A DNA stretch of 64,000 bases from NCBI GenBank assembly GCA_903632075.3, contig CAHIKZ030002026.1, positions 62,001-126,000 on the forward strand, in the 5' to 3' direction. Of this stretch, positions 55,970 through 64,000 are shown piece by piece. The position numbers were made by a program, and so were the translations under genes. The notes below the pieces were generated by a model. It was given only the letters and a program-made list of their open reading frames with translations. It ran no database searches and had not been told where the DNA came from. The first letter of the stretch is position 1; every line of letters starts with the position of its first letter. The stretch is from Acanthosepion pharaonis. Its lineage: Eukaryota > Mollusca > Cephalopoda > Sepiida > Sepiidae.

Positions 55970-56510
55970 AACAACATTTCTCGGAAGAGTAAGGCCCACT
56001 TCTTTGTCTATTCCTAGCAACGTTGAAAAAGAATACATGGAGGTTCGAAAATTCTGACTTTAAAATCTATCTAACAGTTTACTCAAAAGTTTAATATATA
56101 ATAAATATTTTTATTGACAATTTTGGTATAATTTTGTTGGCGTTTTATTTTTCAAATTTGATTAATCGGCCTATTACACAAACACACACACACATACACA
56201 CATATATAATTTTTTTTATAAAGAAAATGAACTCTTAAAAAACCACAGTGATATTTATTTCGTTAAGATCGAGAGTTCGATCTCAAATGATCAGACCGAC
56301 TCCTTACACACAAACATAAATGGTTATAATTTAACCAGGTTTAAAAAACAAAAATTATGTTAAATATGCAGATTTAAAATTGGGGAAGGGGAGGGAAAGA
56401 AAGTTATGTATTCAGATAGGGAAGAAAGAACAGTGAAAAATTAAAAAGAGGGATTTTAATAATTATAGTTGAATTGTCGAATTTGTTTAAATTTGATATT
56501 CTCAATTCAT
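55970..56510. other. no recognised gene
   Basis: AT-rich flank with a short CA/TATA tract near 56176-56210. Confidence 0.5.
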
Positions 56511-56513
56511 TAT

Positions 56514-56765
56514 TCACTTCTTGACCTGCATCTTTTGCTTACTGGAATGCTTTCCGTCTTCTTCTGTGTTCTTACATTTAATATATTCTTTATTCTCAAT
56601 TTTATCTTGTACCTTATCTAAAAGATCTTTCACCATTCTTTTTGAATTTTCCATCATCAGGGTGCTATATGCGTAGCATATTTTGTTAGTTTTACGACCG
56701 CAGGCAATAAATCTTGTAAGACCTCTAAATTTCTTAGAATCATTCCCTATAAGAAAATAGATCAC
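56514..56765 (-). CDS. Lys-rich open frame, unknown
   Basis: The minus-strand frame of 83 codons contains KKFRGLTRFIACGRKTNKIC, YAYSTLMMENSKRMVKDLLD and a Lys/Glu-rich tail. A plausible acceptor (TCTATTTTCTTATAG) lies inside its first codons. It ends 50 bases below the mariner-derived element. It might be an exon or another repeat ORF. Confidence 0.3.
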   Translation of the reverse strand: MIYFLIGNDSKKFRGLTRFIACGRKTNKICYAYSTLMMENSKRMVKDLLDKVQDKIENKEYIKCKNTEEDGKHSSKQKMQVKK

Positions 56766-56816
56766 TATCGCACTCCTCTTTCTTACTGCTGCATTGCCTC
56801 AAGCCATTTCCTTTAT

Positions 56817-57166
56817 GTAAAGCTTGGTCCGTAAGTCTTGTCACCCTTAACAAAATGTAATAAGAACACTAGAATACAAAGCTGGATTCAGTTTATTCAC
56901 TTTTATTGACGCTGTTACACATCGAGAAAGTCTGTATGAACACCATCATTTTCGTGGCACAAAATGATGCAGCGCCATGTCCTCTGTGATATTTTACGAA
57001 GCTGTGCTTTGTTGATTGTTGCAAAGGCTCTCCGAACAGCGTCCTTCAACTGATGGGTATTCTGCTATCGTTCATGCGAAACTCTCTCCTTGATAATACC
57101 CCACAGTGCGTTGAAATAGAAAATGATATTATGTAGGGCTGACAAGACTTTCGGGCCACCCTGTAC
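56817..57166 (-). mobile_element. mariner-derived miniature element with terminal inverted repeats
   Basis: The termini 56817-56846 and 57137-57166 are inverted repeats matching at about 24 of 30 positions (core AAGTCTTGTCA; outer end GTACAGGGTGGCCCG on the minus strand). The inside encodes, on the minus strand, a transposase C-terminus: FNALWGIIKERVSHER (57110), THQLKDAVRRAFATINKAQL then RKISQRTWRCII (57040), LCHENDGVHTDFLD (56960). At 350 bp it is a deletion derivative carrying only the last part of the gene; it could be moved only by a transposase in trans. Confidence 0.8.
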
Positions 57167-57169
57167 ACT

Positions 57170-57480
57170 TTTCTCTTTGCTGGTGACAAGGGTGAACCAA
57201 ATCTTCAAATGCTTTCGATTCTTTAATTCAGACCTTTACAGCAGCTAGGAATCGCATCACTGATTTCCTTCCTGTTCTAAATGTAAGAAGAAAGTTCCAT
57301 ACAGACAGCCGTTAATTTTTGAAACAGACTCTCACATGCTTCCTTGAATACTTTAATCGACTTCTCTGGACATGGAATGTGAACAATCTAACTCGGTAGA
57401 TTGCTGTTTAGTGATATCCTGTCCATTTTTAGTACTGTTGCTTTATTGCAATCCTTATTTCAGTTGAGTCGGTACTACCT
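57170..57480. other. no recognised gene
   Basis: Unassigned DNA between the miniature element and the Penelope fragment. Confidence 0.45.
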
Positions 57481-57487
57481 GTCTGAT

Positions 57488-57765
57488 ATACGTTGATGAT
57501 ACTTACATATGGCCACACCAAGTAGATGTGTAAATACTGTCAAACTACGCAAATCCAATAAAACTTTGATTCAGTTCACAATGGAAGAGGAAACAAAACG
57601 TCAGCTAAACGTTTTGGATATACAAATACATTGCCAAGAAAATTTGTTCAAAGCATACGTATGTCAGAAGCCAAGCTTCATTGGAAAATACCTTAAATAC
57701 AATTTCCGCTATCCATACAGCATAAAGAATGGAGTCATTCGAGGCCTATAACCCCGAACAAGAAT
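57488..57765 (+). pseudogene. Penelope-like RT fragment with intact catalytic box
   Basis: YVDDTYIWPHQVDV at 57488 is the RT motif C (Tyr-Val-Asp-Asp). After one stop, QFTMEEETKRQLNVLDIQIH (motif D/E region, 57570), FKAYVCQKPSFIGKYLKYN (57647) and PYSIKNGVIRGL follow in Penelope order. It is about 90 codons; both ends are truncated. It differs from the copy at 54.3 kb, so it is a separate lineage or insertion. Confidence 0.8.
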
Positions 57766-57974
57766 TATAATTGGCGTCCCATGCATATACAAACAGGAGA
57801 TTATCAGCATCAGAGCATCCTTCAGAATAAAACCAGTCTGAAATCATGACACCAACTTCACTAGGTAGAAACGGAAGGATGAACAGCGGATAATACATCA
57901 GTGGTTGATCCATAGAAGCGAAAACCATATTTTGACCTAGCATCTTGCAGGCAATTTCCCACCGATTATTGTTG

Positions 57975-58820
57975 AAAGGGTCTATCAAGCTTTAGATAAG
58001 AATGTTGAAGCTCGGGTTGTTGCTTTGGATATCTAGAAGGCATTTAACGGGATTTGGAATACTGGTATTTACACAAGTTGAAAGGTTATGGTATTTCCGG
58101 ACTAATTTTTTCCTTATCAAATCGAGAAATGAAAGTTTTCTTTAATGACCACTAGATCATTTTGCACTGATGCAGGTGTTCCCCAGGACTATATTCTTGG
58201 CTCTACGTTGTTCATATTTTTCATCAAAGACCTTTCCGATGTCATCAGTTCTCAACTTGGTACCTATGCTGATGACACATTTACTCCCGCCTTAATAGTA
58301 CGTCTAATGGATTCGATAAGCTCAAATTGACACAGGATCAGAAAATTAATCTACACTCTGTTGTTAATTGGGGTAAGGAATGGCCTGCTAATTTTAGCGT
58401 CTCCAAAATGAAACTGCTATTTTTTAATAGTCTGAGAAAACTCTTTTTGTCTTCCATCAGTATGGCTGATGATAACCTCCAGGAGAGTGACTCATTGCGC
58501 CTTCTCGGACTAAATTTTTCGCTGACATGAAGTGGAATGATTATATTTAATGAATTGCTAGGTCTTCCGCTCGGGAATTTGGTTCACTGTGCCGTGCTAG
58601 ACAGTTTATCCCGTAAGAATCTATCTTACATATTTGTAAGTCTTCCATTCGTCCTTGCTTTGAATATTGCTGCCTTGATAAAATCCAAAGAAGAATCTGC
58701 AATGTCATTGGTCCTGACATAGCGTCTTGGATTCAGTCACTTTCCCGCCGCCATAACTTAACTTGCTTGTGAATTTTCTATAAATACTTTCATGGTAAAT
58801 GTTCTGATGATCTCTTTCCT
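57975..58820 (+). mobile_element. jockey-like LINE fragment with intact YADD box
   Basis: VYQALDKNVEARVVALDI (57980), KAFNGIWN (58036), SFCTDAGVPQDYILGSTLFI (58154), SSQLGTYADDT (58248, catalytic box intact), then NWGKEWPANFSVSKMKLLFF (58366), SSISMADDNLQESDSLRLLG (58456) and the C-terminal region to FYKYFHGKCSDD (58776). It ends where the Tx1-like LINE leader starts, so the younger element probably inserted here. Several frameshifts. Confidence 0.85.
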
Positions 58821-59882
58821 CTCTGGTACCTCTTTGGGGAGAGTTCTTTTTCCGACGGTATACGACCGGTGTTTGACGCCAGACGTATTTGCGAGTTATT
58901 ACGAACTGTTTTTGATTTCAACCCTTTGTTCACGTTAAGTTCATTTTTATTTTATTTTACGTTCAGTTTATTGACTTTTTTTTGCCAAAAGTTTGATTTG
59001 CCAAAAGTTTGATTTGATTTTTTCTTTCTTTTCCCTCCCCTCTATTTTTATACTTTATCCCTTGTTGTTTTCTTTATTATTAATTTCCTTTTTTTTAATA
59101 CGTATTTTTGAGTTTTAATTTTTTCCTTTTAATTTTCAGTAACTTCCCCACACCAAACTTTAGTTTTTCATTGTTTATTTCTTTGCCCCTCGTAAGACTT
59201 CGTTTTTTCTTTGTTTACATTTTTATTTCTACGTGTTTTTCAGTGTTTCTTTCTCGTTGTAAATAACTGTTATTTATTCTGTATTCCTTTATTTAAGTCT
59301 TTTCTGTGTAAATTTTTGCATTTATTTTTCTATTCGTTAGTTCTTCTTTATTTTACTTTACGTATTTTCGTTCGTGTTTGGGCTGACTAGTTTTTTCTAG
59401 TGGCAGCCATATTGTATTTGTGAAGTCGTTTGGCATTTTTTGTTTCGTATTTTTTTTTGTTAAAAAAAAAAGATACCTTTTGTTTATTTTCCGTTTTAAA
59501 ATGTGATTTTCATTTCCGTACTCGTTGTTTTTGTAATTTGTAATTGTTAGCTGTTTTTATTTTGAACGTATTTTTGTCGTTTTAGCGTACGTGTTTCTGT
59601 TACTTTTTACGTCTTTAACTGTTCTGTCTTGTTAAAATTCTTTTTGTTATTGTGATTTATTTATCTTTCGTTTAATTTTTTATTTGTTGCTTTTTATTTT
59701 TGTCTTTTCGCCTTTAGGCGATATTTGTATTTTATTATACGTTTAGGTGAACCGTCTAATTGTTTTTTTGGTGTCCATAATTATTTTATTTTGTTGAGTT
59801 TATTTCTTTTCCTCTCGCCCATATATTTATTTCCCACCCCTCCCCTTTTCCCCACCCCTCCCCATTCCCCCCCTTTTTAAAT
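58820..59882 (+). promoter_or_regulatory. T-rich 5' leader of the Tx1-like LINE
   Basis: About 1 kb of extremely T-rich, A-poor plus-strand DNA without frames, bounded on the left by jockey-like sequence and on the right by ORF1. It includes a 17-base tandem pair of TTTGCCAAAAGTTTGAT (58981-59014). It presumably holds the element's internal promoter; no motif is certain. Confidence 0.55.
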
Positions 59883-62009
59883 ATGGATAAGAAGGAAAAA
59901 AAAGTACCTTCTTTTTTAATTGTAAAAAAGAAAATTAAAAATGCTTCTTTTAAAAGAAGTATAAGAAAACATTTATTTAACCCTAAGAAGGACCCCCCCC
60001 GATAAAGACAATAAGGAGGAATATCCTGACCTCCCAAGTGTTCCCACAAACGAGGAAATTGTGGAGACATTGAAAAAAGCCTCCAAAAATATGGAAGCGG
60101 AAAAAAGTGAAAATTCTGACAAAGAATCGGACAACACAAAAACTAATGCAGAGGCCGGGGAATCGCCCTCTTGTTGGAAGTCCCCTCCTAAATGCATAAT
60201 CAATTTAGTGGAGTTCTTGGAGCGTGCCAAGAGTTACGCCCACCTTGTTGTTGAAGGTGGTCTTTTGGAAGACCCCCAAGAATTAAAGAGAATTGATAAA
60301 AGAATAGTGTCAGTTTTCGTCGTGGACAAGCGTACGCGCAAAATTTGTCGCTCGACGAAAAACACAGTGCTGAAAGCACTAGAATCCTTCGGGTTCAAGC
60401 CCCTTAGAATAGTTAAGGGTGCTAAGTTTTTCATGTGGGACGTACTGTTGCCCACACCAGAAGATTGCGTCGCCGCGGCTAGCCGCGAACTAATCAATAA
60501 CGACTTGATACTGCGTACGGAGTACGAAGGCCGGCGAAGGACCAGTGTAACAGTATACGAGGTCCCTCCTCAGGTTATCGGGGAACATCTTTCTTCTCCC
60601 AGTATGGCGAGATTCTGGGAGCTTCCTGTGATAGCCTGAACGGGGGGTGGAGCTTTGATATCATGTTGGACGAGAAGGCCTTCCGCTCCATCCCCAACTG
60701 TCTGGATGTTGGCGCTTTGAAGTTACCGGTCATAGTGACGGGTCGAAGACCGGTATGCTGGAGGTGTGGAGTGACTGGTCATCTCTCCTCCTCCTGCCCA
60801 GAGAAGAAGGCCTCTGGAAGTCAAGCGCCAGTTACACAAGATCCCCCTCTGACCGCGTCTCAAAATTCCACCTCGCCTGTAATGGGCGTACCAGCCTCCG
60901 GGACCGGGTCGGATAATCCTCCGGTTGGCGCGTCACCTAAAGCCACATTCCCCAAAGAGCCTTCGCCCGCTGCCGGTGCAGTTGTGGAGAAGGGGAGGGG
61001 AATGGCTGGTTGCTGGTAAGGCCAGAGGAAGCGCCGGACAGCGGGTCCTCAGTCCCCTGAAGCCCCAAGGAAGAAGGGCACTCACAGTCCCGCTCCCACT
61101 AGCAACGTTAAGGGCGATGCCCCGGCCTCAAATCTAACGTTCAAGGAAATGCAAAAAAAGTTCGACCCCGGATACGAAAAGTCTGAAAAGTTAAAAGCAC
61201 TTAAAAAACAACTGGATTCAAAAAGGAAAGATCCAATCCCTTCATCGTCTCCTGCTAGTCCCTCCCCTTCACCAAAGAAACAACCCCCACCTTCACCCAT
61301 TTCACCATCCAAAGCCAAAACCCACAGCAGAGATCCCAGCCCCTATAGACACAGGTCATTTCACACCCCTATGAATACTCCCACTCCTTCTCCCGTTAAA
61401 CAAAAATCTACCCCCCTTCATACCCCCAAGCAATCACCGGCAAAAAATGCCGAAATGCCTCCTCCTGCTACAAAGCGGCATAGAAGCCCCACTAAAGAGG
61501 AGAGAAAGGAAAGGAAGAAAAGGTTCCTTTATAACACTGGCGAGGAGGTGTGCCGGATTTCCCCAGCACAGGCAGAGAGAGCCAGGGATTATAGCAACAG
61601 AGTCAAAGACTTAAAATACCTGCTCTCTATCAAGCAGTTTGGAGACAAAGATATTGAGGATCCAAATAACTTCCCAAATGCCCAGAGGGTCCTGACTGTT
61701 ATTAGGTCAGGACCTGCGGCTAATCAAACCTGGGCGATGGTAGAAGAAGCGGTGAACACGTGCAAGATGGCTCTACCCATCGCCATCGTGGATAACGTTA
61801 AATTAAAAAAGTTACAACAGTTCTGTGCAGGGAGGGTCCCCATTTTAGTTCACCCATCCCTATATAGAGCTCTCAAATTGACCTTCCCCTGGGATGTCGG
61901 CGGTATCTCCCAAGACGGCTCCATCAAGAATGAGATGGGCCATGGGTCTATGGGAGAGGCTGTCGGTATCCTTACCCCGGCCATGTTCAATGCAGGAGAG
62001 CAACCCTAA
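59883..62009 (+). pseudogene. Tx1/L1-like LINE ORF1 (CCHC RNA-binding protein)
   Basis: Start ATG at 59883 (MDKKEKKVPSFLIV). The frame shifts at an 8-C run (59993-60000) into the 192-codon frame through 60639. It shifts again near 60590 into the frame that runs to TAA at 62007, crossed by one TAA at 61017. Seen: an acidic N-terminus, a central globular block (DKRIVSVFVVDKRTRKICRS), an RRM-like GALKLPVIVTGRRP before the zinc knuckle CWRCGVTGHLSSSC (60756-60797), a Pro/Ser-rich spacer (61230-61480), and a C-terminal domain ending TPAMFNAGEQP. ORF1 proteins coat LINE RNA and chaperone reverse transcription. About 700 residues when read through; decay is almost entirely one-base indels. Confidence 0.8.
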
Positions 62010-62020
62010 TCGGTTCCATC

Positions 62021-64000
62021 ATGGCTCTCTGGTTAGCAAGTGTGAATGCCCGAGGCCTGAGGTCCGAGTCTCGCAGGGCGAGGCTCTCTCGCGATCTTCA
62101 GCGTCTCGGGGTGAATATCTGTTGTGTACAAGAGACCCGTTTTTCTTCTCGTGACTATGAGAACATTCTGTCTAGGGGGTTTTCCCTCTATTCAGCATGT
62201 TTTGATGGACGCTCGAGGGGTGTCTCTTGGTTGGTGAGCAAGTCATTGAAGGCTGCGTGTGTTCTTGTCTTCGCGGATCCGGCGGGCAGGCTTTGCGTGC
62301 TGGATGTTACCATAAAGGATAAGGCTCTGCGTCTCATTGGGGTTTATGCGCCCAATGTCCATTCTGAGCGGCCTGTTTTGTTTCGGCAGATCGAGCCGTT
62401 TTTGACGACATCACGTCGGGTAGTCTTAGTGGGTGATTGGAATGCCGTCCTTGATCCCGATATAGATCGCATAGGGACAAATTCGGGTACTAACAACCGG
62501 GACGTGAAACCATTTTCGGGACTTTATCGACAAGTTTGATCTTGTCGATAAGTACCGAAATGAACACCCTCGGGAGGTAGTGTGGACTTGGACAAATAGT
62601 GGCGGCTCGGCTAGTTATCTAGACCGAGTCTTAGTTAGGAGAGTCGATGTAGGGCTCTTAGGGTGTCCAAGTTTCCATGAGATAGTTTATTCGGATCATA
62701 GGCTTGTCCGGGTCCGTGTAAACTTAGATAAGCCTAAGGTTAGGATGGCTGGCTACTGGAAATTAAACTCATCATTATTTGGTGAGCAAGATTTCCGGGA
62801 CCAGCTTTTACTAATGATGCAAAAGGAACTGACGGGAGCGGTTGTGGGAAATGCCTGGTGGGATAAATTAAAATCCAAAATTAGAACGTTTGCTGCTGAT
62901 TATAGTCGTCGGCTCAATCTAGATAGATTAGCGGCGCAAACGGCTTTAGAGCAGAAAGTTGATCGGGCGGTGAAATCCCGTGATAGTGGGGAAATATTTT
63001 AGCTAAGGCAGAGTTGGCCTCCTTGCTTATCAAGAAGGATCAAGCTCTGGTAGTTAGGGCTAGGTTAAAAAGAATGTCCTCTGAGGCGACGAATATGGCC
63101 GCAGAATTGCGTGCAGAGGAAGCTCGGCATGCATCTCAGCGACATATCGCGAGCGTCACATTGCCGGATAAGCGGATCGTGACAACAAACGAGGGCATAT
63201 GTGAGGCTTTTCGTGACTACTTTCAGGAGCTTTTCACCAGGGAGCCCGGTCTGAGCTCTGCTCAGTTCGACTCCTATTTGGCTGACTTTCCCTGCCTTAG
63301 TGCAGCTGAAGCAGCTAGGTGCGAGGGTCCAATTACAGAGTCGGAAATCTGGGATGCGTTGAAACAGGTTGGCCTGGACAAATCTCCGGGACTTGATGGT
63401 CTTCCGTACGAAGTGTACTTGAGGCAGTCGCCCGTTTTTGTTCCGCTGCTGGCACTGATTTTCGGCAACTGGATGAAGCAGGGGTCTATACCCCAACGCT
63501 TCACCAGGGGCGTGATCAAGTTGTTACGCAAGAACAAAAACGGTGGGGATGGGTTAGGTAACTTTCGCCCTTTAACTATGTTAAAAACAGAGTTAAAGAT
63601 TTTGGCTAAGATCCTGGCTAACCGTTTGCAGGCTGTCCTGTCTAGTCTGATTGGCCCGGAACAGACTTGTGCTGTGAAGGAAGGACTATTCAGGACAACC
63701 TTCATATGGTGCGCCTGATCATCGAGCAAGTCGACAGTGAAGCCGCGCTGATCAATTTAGATCAGTCAAGGCCTTCGATAGGGTTGACCATCATTTTCTG
63801 GAGGCTGTTTTTTCGGCGGCCGGTTTCGGGCCGTACTTTCGCACCTGGATCCGACTTCTGTATGCGACTCCCGGTGCGCTGGTGGAGGTGAATGGGGTAC
63901 GATCGGAGCCTTTCGTATTGTCTCGCTCCATTCGTCAGGGTTGTCCGCTATCGCCTTTGCGTTTACGTTCTTGCGTTGGAACCTTTCCTTCGCAAGTTAA
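62021..64000 (+). pseudogene. Tx1/L1-like LINE ORF2 (APE endonuclease and RT), cut by window end
   Basis: ATG at 62021, 11 bases after ORF1. All APE catalytic blocks are present: SVNARGL, CVQETRF (62132), LVGDWNAVLD (62429), SYLDRVL (62613) and YSDHRLV (62690). The RT domain follows: LDKSPGLDGLPYEVYLRQ (63375), LGNFRPLTMLKTELKILAKI (63555), GPEQTCAVK, motif A INLDQS.KAFDRVDHHF (63752) and motif B SIRQGCPLSPL (63926). The window ends before the catalytic DD box. Frameshifts near 62513, 62995, 63678, 63768 and 63966 break it into five frames; no other nonsense changes are obvious. The family belongs to the L1/Tx1 group by APE-RT layout and the CCHC ORF1; the Tx1 label is from memory. Confidence 0.88.

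Noticed and set aside
60234..60497. Minus frames over the Tx1-like ORF1 and ORF2 (60234, 61082, 63065, 63274)
   Set aside because: Antisense shadows of strongly coding plus-strand LINE sequence.
1..64000. Bacterial features: operons, CRISPR array, prophage, riboswitches
   Set aside because: No Shine-Dalgarno-led gene series, no regularly spaced repeats with unique spacers; direct repeats found are microsatellites or TE-derived.

Overview
This window looks like animal (invertebrate) nuclear DNA. It is AT-rich and dense in AT, GT, CT and CTAT microsatellites. It carries very few, very short, intron-split exons, and it is packed with decayed transposable elements. The mix of families (a Tx1/L1-like LINE, jockey-like, RTE-like and R2-like LINEs, several Penelope-like elements with GIY-YIG nucleases, Ty3/gypsy-like LTR DNA, Tc1/mariner remnants, a tRNA-derived SINE) and the style of the repeats suggest a coleoid cephalopod, most likely an octopus. 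That assignment is inference from resemblance, not from a marker gene. There is no prokaryotic operon structure, CRISPR array or rRNA.

Host genes. The best case is a minus-strand gene whose last two coding exons are at 26679-26721 and 15331-15482. They are separated by an intron of about 11 kb and join in phase into a short membrane protein end resembling the CD225/dispanin (IFITM-like) family. On the plus strand, an internal exon (3179-3294) has two phase-compatible terminal exons downstream (4839-4884 or 5453-5657). A separate terminal exon lies at 18468-18699 with a nearby AATAAA. A TATA-containing first exon lies at 29048-29133. Weaker candidates are a two-exon reading frame at 25329-25700 under an ETS-type site, a minus first exon at 5902-6085, and exon-like segments at 22976-23051, 32151-32207 and 34985-34992. 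A CRE plus palindromic RFX X-box cluster lies at 26268-26330.

Mobile DNA, left to right: Penelope-like 3' part (1.5-2.65 kb); tRNA-derived SINE with target duplications (6.46-6.62); Tc1-like transposase relic (9.27-9.9); jockey-like fragments, all on the plus strand (10.5, 12-13.6, 18.9-19.6, 22.27, 38.6, 47.7, 58.0 kb); RTE-like fragments (16.0 minus, 17.2-18.2 plus, and a 2.2-kb copy 45.4-47.6 minus); GIY-YIG retroelement pieces (29.6 plus; 42.7-43.8 minus); Penelope flank modules with hammerhead-like cores (21.2, 41.5); mariner relic (40.86); R2-like RT (44.8-45.3); solo LTR (51.74-52.01); Ty3/gypsy remnant with a 3' LTR (52.66-54.29) joined to a degraded Penelope-like RT/GIY-YIG element (54.3-55.96); mariner-derived miniature element (56.82-57.17); a Penelope RT fragment (57.49); and a long Tx1-like LINE (58.82 to the window end). 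The LINE has a T-rich 5' leader, a CCHC ORF1 and an APE/RT ORF2, broken mostly by single-base indels.

The right-hand 12 kb is a nest of unrelated retroelements. The left and middle are long introns and intergenic DNA with scattered TE fossils. Most open frames longer than 60 codons are translations of microsatellites or T-rich tracts and were not annotated.
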